Below, piece by piece: positions 1 through 9,084 of a stretch of 64,000 nt of DNA. Below the pieces are notes generated by a model. The model did not search any database and was not told the origin of the DNA. It saw only the letters and a list, made by a program, of their open reading frames with translations. This DNA is from Erythrobacter sp. JK5 (GTDB taxonomy: Bacteria > Pseudomonadota > Alphaproteobacteria > Sphingomonadales > Sphingomonadaceae). The DNA lies in NCBI RefSeq assembly GCF_018205975.1, contig NZ_CP073577.1, forward strand, positions 2,728,001-2,792,000, written 5' to 3'. The first letter of the stretch is position 1. Every line of letters starts with the position of its first letter. A program made the position numbers and the translations under genes.

Positions 1-758
1 GCGATCCCGGCGCGCGATCCGGTTGCCGCCGCCATCATCACCGCGAGCACCGCGATGGCCGCGCAGGCCGTCTGGATCAGCCGCATGCGCGGCCCCTTGG
101 CGCGCGCGGCGATCAGCGCCAGCAGCGGCAGGATGCAGACCTGCATCGCGGCCATGTGGTTGCGATTGGCGAAGAAGCCGGTGGGCGAATCCGAATTGGT
201 CACGTCGTAGAAATACAGGCCCGGCCCGAACCCGCCGATCGCCTGGACCATGCCCCACAGCGCGCTGGCGATAGCTGCCGCGATCAGGACATAGAGCAGC
301 TTGCGATGATCCTCGCGGTCGATCTGGACCGCCAGCACCATCGCCGCCGCAGGGACGAGCATCGCGTAGAAAGCATTCCACCCGCGATAGGGCACGAGGC
401 TCAGCTCGCGCCACGGCTGGATGCCGCCGGCCGCTTCGCCTGCCGCAATCGCGAGTTCCCGTCCGGGGATGGCTTGCCAGATTGCAGGCGGCAACGGGAT
501 CAGGTGAAGCAGGATCAGCCCGATGATCGCCGCCATCATGCCGAGCGGGAGTCTGAACGCCCGCCATTGTTCGCCGGTCAGGCCGTAGAGGCCGATGCCG
601 AGGCAGATCACCGCGATCGGGCGCAGCGCGATCAGCGAGACGATATCGTCGCGTGATCCGCCGCCGAGCAGGAACGCGCTCGCGAGCAGCACGGCCAGCG
701 CAACGAAGGGCACATGCGTGCGCAGATAGGCAACGGGGGAGGGGCGCGATCGGGGCAT
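1..758 (-). CDS. O-antigen ligase/polymerase family membrane protein, partial (C-terminus outside window)
   Basis: The minus frame stays open from an ATG at 758 to the window edge, giving about 252 residues of a hydrophobic multi-pass protein. Near residue 192 it reads PTGFFANRNH and near residue 243 TGSRAG. Both are hallmark segments of the Wzy_C/O-antigen ligase family (WaaL and Wzy-like enzymes), which polymerise or transfer undecaprenyl-linked glycans on the periplasmic side of the inner membrane. The start follows the stop of the upstream epimerase by only 4 bases, so it is probably the same operon. The catalytic C-terminal half is not visible, so ligase and polymerase cannot be told apart. 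A different Wzy-like gene lies at 9085-10374. Confidence 0.8.
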   Translation of the reverse strand, partial: MPRSRPSPVAYLRTHVPFVALAVLLASAFLLGGGSRDDIVSLIALRPIAVICLGIGLYGLTGEQWRAFRLPLGMMAAIIGLILLHLIPLPPAIWQAIPGRELAIAAGEAAGGIQPWRELSLVPYRGWNAFYAMLVPAAAMVLAVQIDREDHRKLLYVLIAAAIASALWGMVQAIGGFGPGLYFYDVTNSDSPTGFFANRNHMAAMQVCILPLLALIAARAKGPRMRLIQTACAAIAVLAVMMAAATGSRAGI

Positions 759-762
759 CGGA

Positions 763-1893
763 TTACTTCAGCAGGCCCTTTTGCCGCATTTCATCGAGGC
801 TCGCTTCATAGGCGCTGGCTTGCGGTCCCGACGCCTTGGCCCAGGCGACCAGTTCGGCGATGCCGCGCTCGAAATCGTATTCGCATTCGAAGCCGAGCGC
901 CGCCTGAATCTTTGCCATGTCGGCGTAATTGTGACGGATGTCGCCGAGGCGGAAATTGCCGGTCACTTCGATCGGCACGTCGGCTGCGAACAGCCGCGCG
1001 AGCGTCTGCGCGACTTCCATCACGCTGACGGGCACGCCGGTGCCGACATTGAACACTTCGTTCGCGGCTGCCGGATGGGTCAGGGCGAGGGCGGTGGCGC
1101 TCACCACGTCCTCGACGAACACGAAATCGCGGCTTTCGGTGCCGTCTTCGAAAATGTTGATCCCCTTGCCCTGCATGATCAGGTTCGAGAAGATCGAGAG
1201 GATGCCAGTGTAGGGGTTGGACAATGACTGACCCGGCCCGAACACGTTCTGGTAGCGCAGCGCGACGCCCTCGATGCCGATCGAGGGACAGACCGTCATC
1301 ACCAATTGCTCCTGCACCTGCTTGGTGATGCCATAGACCGAGCTGGGGTGGATCTTGCTGTCTTCGTCGGTGGCGACGAGTTCGAGTTCGCCTGCGACTC
1401 CGGGATATTTCACCGCGAAATCGCCCGCCTCCATGTCCTCGCCGGAGCGTTCGGTGGGATAGACATATGTGCCTTCGGGCGTGCGATAGCGACCTTCGCC
1501 ATAGATCGAGCGCGAGCTTGCGACCACCACGCGCTTCACGCCGTGTTCCTGGTTGGCAAGGATATCGAGCAGCAGCGCCGTGCCGCCGATATTGACCGAA
1601 TTATACCGCTCGATCTGGTACATCGATTGCCCGGTGCCGGTTTCGGCTGCGAGGTGAACGATGGCGTCGTGGTTGGGGACCAGCTGTTCGAGCGCGGCGC
1701 GGTCGGTCACGTCGCCGCGCACGAGGTTGGTCGAGGCGGCGAGCTTCGCGTAGAGTGCGGTCTCTTCGGGCGCATCGCCGTGGACCTGCGGCAGGAAGTT
1801 GTCGAGCACGGTCACCCCGTGCCCTTCGCCCACGAGGCGAAGCGCCAGCCGCGAGCCGATAAAGCCCGCACCGCCGGTGATCAGGACGTTCAT
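763..1893 (-). CDS. NAD-dependent epimerase/dehydratase (extended SDR), dTDP-rhamnose 4-epimerase-like
   Basis: This 376-residue extended SDR starts with the Rossmann motif GGAGFIG at residues 7-13 and carries a catalytic YGITK (YxxxK) near residue 187. The region around NVFGPGQSLSNPY and the stretch FVFVEDVV are typical of nucleotide-sugar 4-epimerases, and the length (longer than GalE, about 340) resembles dTDP-L-rhamnose 4-epimerases. It would epimerise a nucleotide sugar for the surface glycan in the cytoplasm. Its ATG overlaps the stop of the upstream gene in an ATGA quartet. The substrate cannot be read from sequence; UDP-sugar 4-epimerase is the main alternative. Confidence 0.85.
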   Translation of the reverse strand: MNVLITGGAGFIGSRLALRLVGEGHGVTVLDNFLPQVHGDAPEETALYAKLAASTNLVRGDVTDRAALEQLVPNHDAIVHLAAETGTGQSMYQIERYNSVNIGGTALLLDILANQEHGVKRVVVASSRSIYGEGRYRTPEGTYVYPTERSGEDMEAGDFAVKYPGVAGELELVATDEDSKIHPSSVYGITKQVQEQLVMTVCPSIGIEGVALRYQNVFGPGQSLSNPYTGILSIFSNLIMQGKGINIFEDGTESRDFVFVEDVVSATALALTHPAAANEVFNVGTGVPVSVMEVAQTLARLFAADVPIEVTGNFRLGDIRHNYADMAKIQAALGFECEYDFERGIAELVAWAKASGPQASAYEASLDEMRQKGLLK

Positions 1894-2798
1894 TCAGCCG
1901 CTTCCTTCGCCGCCGGTTCGATCAGCGACACGGTCTGCTTGATATTGCCGGGCGAGGAAGCGCCGAACACCACCGACTGGATGTTGAGCCGGTTGATGTA
2001 GTCGTAAGCCTCAGGGGCAGGGACTGCACCGCTCGCAAGCGTCGACATCGCCATCACCGGGTATTTCGACCCGTCATTGGTCGCGAGCAGCGCCTCGTAT
2101 TCGGGCACTCCGGGCGACATCAGGTAGCCGATCTTGTTGATCGAGGCGCAGATCACCACGCCTTCGATGCCCCATTCCTCCAGCTTGGCGCGCAGGAACG
2201 GCAGGTTCTGCGTGATCAGCCCCGGCCACGCGCCGTAGCGCTCGCGGATATACGCGCAATAGGCGACGAACGGGTCGGGTACGTCGTAGCCGAGCATCAG
2301 GTCGACGATGATGTTCTGGAGAAACACGACCCGGGTATCGAGCCCGTCATAGATCGCCATTTCCTCGTCGATCAGCATCTTCATCAGCTTGAACGGGTCG
2401 AGCGTCAGGACCGCGCTGGCCCCGCGCGCCATCTTGCCGAGCGCCGATTTCGCGCCTTTCGCGAACAGGATTTCCTGCACCGCGCCGACCATCCCCTTGT
2501 CGTTGACCATGGCCGCGTATTTGTGCGGGTAGGGGATCGAGGGATACCATTTGAGGTGGCCGTATTTCGCCGGATTCGCCCGGAACGCGTCGCAAATGCC
2601 CTTCGCGCGATCGTTGCTGTTGAGCATGATCGCGTCGATCCCGGCATCGATCGCGTGGTCATACACCGCCATCACGTTTTCGAGCTTGGCGAAGCGTTCG
2701 GCGCGTTCCTGCGCCTTATCCTGGCTCATGTGGTTGATGCCGAAGAACTGGTTGTCGCCGAAAATGATCCGGTCGATCGGTTGGTCATACGCGCTCAT
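1890..2798 (-). CDS. uncharacterised TIM-barrel/aldo-keto-reductase-like protein of the glycan cluster
   Basis: The 302-residue soluble protein has no family signature I can name with confidence. It begins with a FGDNQFFGINH segment, has several strand-helix repeats, and ends with SSPGNIKQTVSLI, which resembles the last barrel strand of aldo-keto reductases (a G-A/S-S...NI turn). No signal peptide or membrane segment is visible. It overlaps both neighbours by four bases (ATGA), an epimerase downstream and a Gfo/Idh dehydrogenase upstream, so the three are probably co-translated and act on one nucleotide-linked sugar. A reductase or isomerase role is an inference from fold and context only. 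Confidence 0.6.
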   Translation of the reverse strand: MSAYDQPIDRIIFGDNQFFGINHMSQDKAQERAERFAKLENVMAVYDHAIDAGIDAIMLNSNDRAKGICDAFRANPAKYGHLKWYPSIPYPHKYAAMVNDKGMVGAVQEILFAKGAKSALGKMARGASAVLTLDPFKLMKMLIDEEMAIYDGLDTRVVFLQNIIVDLMLGYDVPDPFVAYCAYIRERYGAWPGLITQNLPFLRAKLEEWGIEGVVICASINKIGYLMSPGVPEYEALLATNDGSKYPVMAMSTLASGAVPAPEAYDYINRLNIQSVVFGASSPGNIKQTVSLIEPAAKEAAE

Positions 2799-3841
2799 GC
2801 CGCTGCTCCCGCGCGGCGTATCGCGGCATCGTCGGCGAAGATCTGTTCGATCACGCGCAGGTTCGCGGCCGCATCGGCAAAGGTGCAGCGCACCGGAGCC
2901 TTGTCGCGGATCGACGCGGCGAAATCGGCCAGCTGCGCGGTGTATTCGATCCCGCGGACGTAGAACGGCACGGAGGAATGCACGTCGGTGATGTAGAGCT
3001 GGTTCCAGCCCTCTTTCAGCCCGTGCTTTTCGTTCGCGGCCTTGAGATGAATCTTCGCGCCGTGCTGGTCGACCTGGAGCTTGCCTTCGCTGCCGAACAC
3101 TTCGAACTTGTTGGTCGGCTTGCGGAAGCTCGCATCGGACCAGTTGACGTACATCGTGCCCGCTAGCCCGCCGTCATAGAACAGCGACGTGCTGACGATA
3201 TCCTCGACCTGCTTCGAATAGACCTTGGACAGGCTGGTGCCGCCGACCCGGTCGGGCGCGCCGAAGAAATAGGCGATCAGGTCGATCGCGTGGCTCGCCA
3301 TCTCGAACACTGCGCCGCCGCCATTGGCGTGGCTGGCGCGCCATCCGGCATCGCCGACATCGCGGATGATCGTGGGCGAGAACATTTCGCTGCGGAATCG
3401 CAGCGGCTTGCCGATCAGCCCGTCCTCGACGAGCCGCCTGGTGTGGGTGAACATGTCGTTCCAGCGGTTCACATAGCCGACCTGGTTGACGAGGCCCGCC
3501 GCGTCATAGGCCGCGGCAAATCGCGCTCCGTCGGCGGCGTTCAGCACGAACGGCTTTTCGCAGAAGACGTGCAGGCGACGTTCGAGCACCGCGTCGAGGA
3601 TTTCCGGATTGAAGGCGGGCGGGGTGCAGACCAGCACGCCGTCGAGCTCCTCGCCTTTCAGCAGGCCCTTGTAATCCTTGTAGGTCGAGACCTTGGCATA
3701 TTTGCCGAGCATCGTCGTGATCAGCTTCGACGGGTCGGCAACCGACGTCACGCTCACGCCATCGAGCGCGTTGGCGATCGAGAAATGGGTAATTCCCATG
3801 CGCCCGGCGCCGATAATGCCGAGTTTGAGCGGAGTGGTCAT
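2795..3841 (-). CDS. Gfo/Idh/MocA family oxidoreductase
   Basis: This 348-residue protein has an N-terminal Rossmann fold (GIIGAGRMG near residues 8-16) and the family's cofactor-side motif CEKPF near residue 95. A mixed beta-sheet C-terminal domain follows. Family members oxidise or reduce sugars and inositols with NAD(P); in glycan clusters they commonly act on UDP-sugars (WlbA/WbpB type). It is the first gene of a tight three-gene set with the AKR-like protein and the epimerase. A 109-base gap separates it from the WecG/TagA gene upstream, the largest spacing in this part of the operon. The substrate is unknown. Confidence 0.85.
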   Translation of the reverse strand: MTTPLKLGIIGAGRMGITHFSIANALDGVSVTSVADPSKLITTMLGKYAKVSTYKDYKGLLKGEELDGVLVCTPPAFNPEILDAVLERRLHVFCEKPFVLNAADGARFAAAYDAAGLVNQVGYVNRWNDMFTHTRRLVEDGLIGKPLRFRSEMFSPTIIRDVGDAGWRASHANGGGAVFEMASHAIDLIAYFFGAPDRVGGTSLSKVYSKQVEDIVSTSLFYDGGLAGTMYVNWSDASFRKPTNKFEVFGSEGKLQVDQHGAKIHLKAANEKHGLKEGWNQLYITDVHSSVPFYVRGIEYTAQLADFAASIRDKAPVRCTFADAAANLRVIEQIFADDAAIRRAGAAA

Positions 3842-3950
3842 GAAGATGATCCGAGTGAAACGATGTTTGTCGGGCGCGATGCGGCCCGCAGATGCAACTC
3901 TGGAGCGCTCTCTAGCGTCCTACCGGGGCAAGTCAAAGCCGTGAAATCGC

Positions 3951-4742
3951 TCATGAGCCGATCCGTTTTTTGCCACCGCCGAGCCGCCGTGCGAAACCGC
4001 GCCCCATCGCGCCGAACATCCACGCGAACGACCAGTACAGCCGCTTGGCGCGCGCCTTTGGCTGGACGATCAGGCGGAACAGCCATTCCATGCCGGTCTT
4101 GCGGATGATCCAGGGCGACCACGGGATGCGGCCCGAATGGTAATCGAACGCCCCGCCAACGCCGCTCATCCACGGCACCTCGAGGTCGTCGATGAGGTCG
4201 GCAACCATCGCTTCCTGCTTGATGAGGCCGAGGCCGACCCAGACGATATCGGCCTTGCTGCGCTTGATATCGGCGATGACTTCGGCGCGCTCTTCCTCCG
4301 TGAGCGGGCGGAACGGTGGTTCGTAGATCCCGGCGACGATCATTCCGGGAAACTGTTCCTGCAGGCGCTTGCCCATCTCCGCCGCCGAACCGTCCGCCCC
4401 GCCGAGATAATAGTGCCGCCAGCCGCGCGAAGCGCCGTAGCGCGAGGCATCGAGCTGCAGGATCGGTCCGTTGTAACGGGTCACATCATCGCCCGCCGCT
4501 TTCGCCGCGATGATGACACCCACACCGTCGCACAGCGAGAAATCCGCCCCGCGTATATACTCACCGTGCGAGGTAATGCGGCGCGCGTGATAGATGCTTT
4601 CGGTGTTGGTGATCGAGATATAGTGCCCGGTCGAGCGCTCGCGGATCGCTGTGTCCATCGCCGCCAGCACATCTTCGTGATCGTCGACGTCGATGGGAAA
4701 GCCATCGACCATCACCCGCTTTTCCGGCGTCGCCTTACCCAT
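3951..4742 (-). CDS. WecG/TagA/CpsF family glycosyltransferase (GT26)
   Basis: The 263-residue protein matches the GT26 pattern. It has VDGFPIDV near residue 12, an ITNTESI segment, the catalytic-site stretch SLCDGVGV around residues 69-76, and VWVGLGLIKQE near residue 170. These membrane-associated enzymes add the second sugar, classically N-acetylmannosaminuronate or ManNAc, to undecaprenyl-PP-linked GlcNAc on the cytoplasmic face. It lies 18 bases from the fcl gene upstream and would extend the lipid-linked primer made by the sugar transferase at 33809. The donor sugar cannot be deduced. Confidence 0.88.
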   Translation of the reverse strand: MGKATPEKRVMVDGFPIDVDDHEDVLAAMDTAIRERSTGHYISITNTESIYHARRITSHGEYIRGADFSLCDGVGVIIAAKAAGDDVTRYNGPILQLDASRYGASRGWRHYYLGGADGSAAEMGKRLQEQFPGMIVAGIYEPPFRPLTEEERAEVIADIKRSKADIVWVGLGLIKQEAMVADLIDDLEVPWMSGVGGAFDYHSGRIPWSPWIIRKTGMEWLFRLIVQPKARAKRLYWSFAWMFGAMGRGFARRLGGGKKRIGS

Positions 4743-4760
4743 TTTCCTGGCCCCAGGGCA

Positions 4761-5731
4761 TCAGCCCACTTCGCGCATCGCGCCCGCTTCGAGGCTTGCG
4801 CGGAACCAGTCGTAGGTTTCGGCGATGCCCTGTTCGAGCGGGATCGACGGGGTCCAGCCGATTGCGGTGAGCTTGCTGGTGTCGAGCAGCTTGCGCGGCG
4901 TGCCATCGGGCTTGGACAGGTCGTGCTCGATCGTCCCTTCGAAGCCGACGATACGGTTCACCAGCTTGACGAGATCGAGGATCGAAATGTCCTCGCCGCA
5001 GCCGACATTGACGTGTTGCTCTCCGGAATATGCCTTCATCAGGAACACGCAGGCATCGGCGAGATCGTCGACATGCAGGAATTCGCGCTTGGCAGAGCCC
5101 GTGCCCCACAGTTCCATGCTCGGCGCGCCGGCCAGCTTGGCTTCATGCGCCTTGCGGATCAGCGCGGGGAGGACATGGCTGGAGGTGAGGCTGAAATTAT
5201 CGCCGGGCCGTAGAGGTTGGTCGGCATGGCGGAGATGAAATCGCGCCCGTGCTGCTTGCGATAGGCCTGGCCGAGCTTGATCCCGGCGATCTTGGCGATC
5301 GCGTACCATTCGTTGGTGGGTTCGAGCTCGCCGGTCAGCAGCGCGTCCTCGGTCATCGGCTGGGCGGCGAATTTCGGATAGATGCACGACGAGCCGAGGA
5401 ACAGCAGCTTTTCGACATCGTGGCGGTGCGCCGCTTCGATGACGTTCGCCTCGATCATCAGGTTGTCGTACAGAAAGTCCGCCGGATAGCTGTCGTTGGC
5501 GAGGATTCCGCCAACCTTGGCCGCGGCGACGAACACCGCATCGGGCCTTTCGCGCGCGAACCATGCGCGGGTCGCGGTCTGATCCATCAGGTCGACGTCC
5601 TGCCGGGTCGCAGTGAGGATCTCGCAATTCTCTTGTCCCAGCCGCCGCGCGATAGCAGAGCCTGCCATGCCGCGATGGCCCGCGACGAAAACGCGCTTGC
5701 CGGACAGGTCGTAGGTTTCGCCGAGGGCCAT
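4761..5731 (-). pseudogene. fcl: GDP-L-fucose synthase, interrupted by one frameshift
   Basis: GDP-L-fucose synthase epimerises and reduces GDP-4-keto-6-deoxymannose to GDP-fucose. The N-terminal part (5731 to about 5205) contains the Rossmann motif GHRGMAG and the catalytic WYAIAK (YxxxK). The C-terminal part (about 5204 to 4761, next frame) contains REFLHVDDLADA and NVGCGEDISI. The frames switch where the family reads YGPGDNF: the minus-strand run CCCGG near 5204-5208 lacks one G. Adding one base gives 323 residues, the normal length. Gmd lies 4 bases upstream. All conserved residues are intact, so a consensus error is at least as likely as true inactivation. Confidence 0.9.
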
Positions 5732-5735
5732 GGCC

Positions 5736-6806
5736 TTATGCGTCCCCGTTGGTCGGGTCGGTGCCCTTCATCACGATCATGTCGGCTGCGACCATTTCGC
5801 GCGCCAGTTCGCGCGGGCCGGTTTCGTGGACCCAGCCGAGCTTTTCCCTGGCCTTGGTCGGATCGCCCAGCAGCAATTCGACTTCGGTCGGGCGGAAATA
5901 GGCCGGGTCGACCTCGATCAGGCAGCGACCGTCGGCTTTCGCATAGCCCTTCTCGTCGATGCCTTCGCCCTTGAACTCGACCGGGATGCCGGCGTCCTCG
6001 AACGCCCAGCGCACGAATTCGCGCACTTCGGTCGTCTCGCCGGTGGCCAGCACGTAATCGTCGGGCTCATCCTGCTGCATCATCAGCCACATGCCGCGCA
6101 CATATTCGCGCGCATGGCCCCAGTCGCGCTTGGCATCGAGATTGCCGAGATAGAGCTTGTCCTGCTTGCCCAGCGCGATCGCGGCGGCGGCGCGGGTGAT
6201 CTTGCGGGTGACGAAGGTTTCGCCGCGCAGCGGGCTTTCATGGTTGAAGAGGATGCCGTTGGAGGCGTGCATGCCGTAGGCTTCGCGGTAATTGACCGTG
6301 ATCCAGTAGGCGTACAGCTTGGCGGCCGCATAGGGCGAGCGCGGATAGAACGGCGTCGTCTCGCTCTGCGGGACTTCCTGCACCAGCCCATAAAGCTCCG
6401 AGGTCGATGCCTGATAGAACCGGGTTGTCTGCTCCATGCCGAGGATGCGGATCGCCTCGAGCAGGCGCAGCGTACCCACCGCGTCGGCATTGGCAGTGTA
6501 TTCGGGGGTTTCGAAGCTGACCGCGACGTGGCTTTGCGCAGCGAGGTTGTAGACCTCGTCGGGCTTCACTTCCTGCATGATGCGGATCAGGTTGGTGCTG
6601 TCGACGAGATCGCCGTAATGCAGCACGAAGCGCTGGTTGTCGGTGTGCGGATCCTGGTAGATATCCTCGATCCGGCCGGTGTTGAACGAGGACGAGCGCC
6701 GCTTCACCCCGTGCACCTCGTACCCCTTGTCGAGCAGCAGCCGCGAAAGATACGCGCCGTCCTGCCCGGTAACGCCGGTGATGAGGGCTTTCTTGCCAGT
6801 GGTCAT
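5736..6806 (-). CDS. gmd: GDP-mannose 4,6-dehydratase
   Basis: The 356-residue enzyme converts GDP-D-mannose to GDP-4-keto-6-deoxy-D-mannose, the first step to GDP-L-fucose and related 6-deoxyhexoses. It carries the diagnostic N-terminus [12 protein letters not shown], the [12 protein letters not shown]-binding segment and IYQDPH. Further on are SELYG and the catalytic [10 protein letters not shown] (YxxxK), with the RGMWLMMQ helix near the C-terminus. The length fits the family. The next gene is the GDP-fucose synthase, so fucose is the expected product. Assignment is secure. Confidence 0.97.
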   Translation of the reverse strand: MTTGKKALITGVTGQDGAYLSRLLLDKGYEVHGVKRRSSSFNTGRIEDIYQDPHTDNQRFVLHYGDLVDSTNLIRIMQEVKPDEVYNLAAQSHVAVSFETPEYTANADAVGTLRLLEAIRILGMEQTTRFYQASTSELYGLVQEVPQSETTPFYPRSPYAAAKLYAYWITVNYREAYGMHASNGILFNHESPLRGETFVTRKITRAAAAIALGKQDKLYLGNLDAKRDWGHAREYVRGMWLMMQQDEPDDYVLATGETTEVREFVRWAFEDAGIPVEFKGEGIDEKGYAKADGRCLIEVDPAYFRPTEVELLLGDPTKAREKLGWVHETGPRELAREMVAADMIVMKGTDPTNGDA

Positions 6807-6842
6807 GAGAAGCTATTTCCGAACTTGTTGGGGTTGGGGCGC

Positions 6843-7571
6843 TTAGCCCTTGAAACTGTCGCTGGCAAAGACGGGATCGTCCTCGCGTGCGAACATCAGG
6901 TCGATCTGCCACAACGCCCCGTCGCGCGGGCGGTTGAGCACGTCGACGAGATGCGTGACGCGGAAGCCCTTGGTCGCCATGAACGCGATCATCTCGTGGA
7001 ACAGCAATGTTTCGGGCGTGTGGCGGAAATTGTAGGCTTCCATCACGACATAGCGTGTTTCGGCGAGCACCTTCTCGGCGCTGCGCAGGATCGGCATTTC
7101 GAAGCCGTGGGTGTCGAATTTGAGGAAGTAGGGGCCGTTGAGACCCTTCATTTCGGCAATGGCGTCAACCGAATGGACCGGGACGGTGCGGCTTTCGCCT
7201 TCGCTGCCATGCACGCTCGATCCGTCGAGATCATCGGTGACTGCAAGCTCGACCATGCCGCCATCGTCCTCGCCCGCGACCGCCGATACGAAATCGAACC
7301 GGTCGTTTTCGCGCTTGAGCTGTTCCAGATAGGGCAGTCGTTCCTTCAGCGGGTCGACACCGACGATACGTGCCTGCGGGAACATGCCGAGCGCCATGCG
7401 GCTCCAGTCTCCGCGCGCCGCGCCGAGGTCGAAGATGCTGGCGATCGCGTGGTCGCGCCCCGCCAGCCAGCCGAGCGCGTATTCCATGTCGATTCCCGCG
7501 CGGTAAAGCTGCGCCCCGGTCGGGGCGAGCACGCGGTTGGCGGCCTGCAGGATTTTCTTCTTTGCGCTCAT
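6843..7571 (-). CDS. FkbM family methyltransferase
   Basis: The 242-residue class I SAM-dependent methyltransferase has the glycine-rich SAM site FDLGAARGDW near residues 48-57. It also has the FkbM-type FLKFDTHGFEMPIL motif, with D and H in the family's usual positions. FkbM proteins O-methylate sugars or polyketides; in this operon a sugar hydroxyl of the surface glycan is the likely target. It is flanked by an acyltransferase upstream and gmd downstream. No signal peptide is present, so modification would occur in the cytoplasm on a sugar nucleotide or lipid-linked intermediate. Confidence 0.85.
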   Translation of the reverse strand: MSAKKKILQAANRVLAPTGAQLYRAGIDMEYALGWLAGRDHAIASIFDLGAARGDWSRMALGMFPQARIVGVDPLKERLPYLEQLKRENDRFDFVSAVAGEDDGGMVELAVTDDLDGSSVHGSEGESRTVPVHSVDAIAEMKGLNGPYFLKFDTHGFEMPILRSAEKVLAETRYVVMEAYNFRHTPETLLFHEMIAFMATKGFRVTHLVDVLNRPRDGALWQIDLMFAREDDPVFASDSFKG

Positions 7572-7656
7572 GATTTTCGATCGTTCCCGGTCCGCGCGCG
7601 GCCCTACACTCGGGCGGCGGACCTGACAATCCGCATCGTGTTGCGACTGCGAACGA

Positions 7657-8100
7657 CTAGAGATGGATACCTTCCATCTCGATCCCTTCGCGCACCACTC
7701 GCGCCGGATTGCCCGCGACGATCGTGCCCGAGGGGACGTCCTTCGTCACCACCGCGCCCGACCCGACCACGCATTCGTCGCCGATTCTCACGCCGCCCAT
7801 GATCACCGCGCCGATCCCGATGACACACCATTCGCCGATGTGGGTGTGGCACTTCTCGCCATCGTAGCGTCCCAGGCTCTTGCGCGGGATCAGCTTGTGG
7901 CTGAGGATCGTCACCCGGCTGGTCAGGATCGTGTGCGCCCCGACATGGATTCCCTGCGGGAAATAGCGGTCGAGGTTAAGCCCGCGTTCGAGCTCGCAGC
8001 TGGGGTGGATGTCATAGCCCGCCAGCTTGTAGCGATACCAGCGCAGCCACTGCACGCGCCGGGCGACGAATTGCCGCAGCCCCCTGGTCTCTTCGCTCAT
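7657..8100 (-). CDS. left-handed beta-helix (hexapeptide) acyltransferase
   Basis: The 147-residue protein is built of hexapeptide repeats (for example IGEWCVIGIGAVIMGGVRIG and VVGSGAVVTKDV) and ends with the family signature IVAGNPARVV. This is the trimeric left-handed beta-helix fold of WcaF/CysE-like acetyltransferases, which use acetyl-CoA. A conserved catalytic-type His is present in the SHKLIPR loop. Its start overlaps the upstream glycosyltransferase by ATGA. It probably O-acetylates a sugar of the glycan in the cytoplasm. It is one of three such proteins in the cluster. Confidence 0.85.
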   Translation of the reverse strand: MSEETRGLRQFVARRVQWLRWYRYKLAGYDIHPSCELERGLNLDRYFPQGIHVGAHTILTSRVTILSHKLIPRKSLGRYDGEKCHTHIGEWCVIGIGAVIMGGVRIGDECVVGSGAVVTKDVPSGTIVAGNPARVVREGIEMEGIHL

Positions 8101-9065
8101 GCGGCTGTCACCTTTTCCCGCTCGACCAGTTGCCGCGCCCAGCTGTCGATGCTGAAGGCGTGGACGTCGAGCTCGGACGTAATCGGGCGGGCGAGGAATT
8201 CCGGCACCTGCGAAAAGTCATGCCCGTCGACCAGCAGGAAGCGATCGTCGCGATAGAAAGGCTCGTCGAGGATGCGCGGGTTCTCGGTCACGATCTTGCG
8301 GCCCGCGCACATGTTCTCGATCAGCCGCATCGTATAGCCGGACTGCCTGTGATTGGCGAAATCGAAGGTCCCGCGCGATGCCTCCAGCATGTCGACGATC
8401 TGATCGAAGCTCAGGCTCTTTCCGGTCACGCCGGGCAGCGACTTGCGTTCCCTGAGCAGGGTTAATTGCATCACCGGCGAGCATTTGAGATGAAACCGCG
8501 TGGTCAGCCCGTTCGCTTCGCAAAAGGCATGCAGCCGCTCAAGCGCCTCGAAGCGGTGCAGGGTTCCGATCGCCCCGACGAAATAGAGGTCCTGCGCCAT
8601 TGGTCGCGCATGGTCGATTGCGAAGAAGCGCGGAATCGCGAACAGCGGCAGATATCCGATGCCCAGCGCCTCGGCATCGGCCGGATCGAAAGTCGCGGCG
8701 TGATCGAAATGGTCGAGCCATGGGCGGTAATCGTGGGTGCCGAGCGAATCCCAGTTGTACAGCACGAAGCGCGCCTGCGGATGTAGCGCGCGCAAACGCT
8801 CCAGCGCCGCATGCTGCATATGGTGACACTGGATGAACAGGATCGTGTCGTAACCCTTGCCCGCGCTCTCCGCGATCACCCGGTCGTGATAGGCCGCGAG
8901 CCTGCGGGCATAGGCGCCACCGGCGAATTTCTTGGCCGTCTTGCTGGCGAACCCGGCATTTTCGATCGGATGATAATCGACCGCGTGGCCCAGCCGCTCG
9001 AGCGCGGCGCAGATTTCCTTCGCGTAGGCGAAATAGTTGATACCGATGAACAGGATGCGCGACAC
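8097..9065 (-). CDS. CgeB-like GT-B glycosyltransferase
   Basis: The 322-residue cytoplasmic protein starts with a Rossmann-like strand and turn (RILFIGINYFAYA). Its C-terminal segment, MRLIENMCAGRKIVTENP, matches the nucleotide-sugar-binding region of CgeB/Glyco_trans_1_2 type GT-B glycosyltransferases. The middle part, FVLYNWDSLGTHDYRPW, is typical of related lipopolysaccharide-assembly enzymes. It overlaps the downstream acyltransferase by four bases. It probably adds one sugar to the repeat unit; donor and linkage are unknown. Confidence 0.7.
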   Translation of the reverse strand: MSRILFIGINYFAYAKEICAALERLGHAVDYHPIENAGFASKTAKKFAGGAYARRLAAYHDRVIAESAGKGYDTILFIQCHHMQHAALERLRALHPQARFVLYNWDSLGTHDYRPWLDHFDHAATFDPADAEALGIGYLPLFAIPRFFAIDHARPMAQDLYFVGAIGTLHRFEALERLHAFCEANGLTTRFHLKCSPVMQLTLLRERKSLPGVTGKSLSFDQIVDMLEASRGTFDFANHRQSGYTMRLIENMCAGRKIVTENPRILDEPFYRDDRFLLVDGHDFSQVPEFLARPITSELDVHAFSIDSWARQLVEREKVTAA

Positions 9066-9084
9066 GCGTTGTGGCTCCGATCCG

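Noticed and set aside
5730..7802. Long plus-strand open frame opposite gmd and the FkbM methyltransferase
   Set aside because: It runs antisense to two recognisable enzymes, contains no motif, and is a composition artefact.
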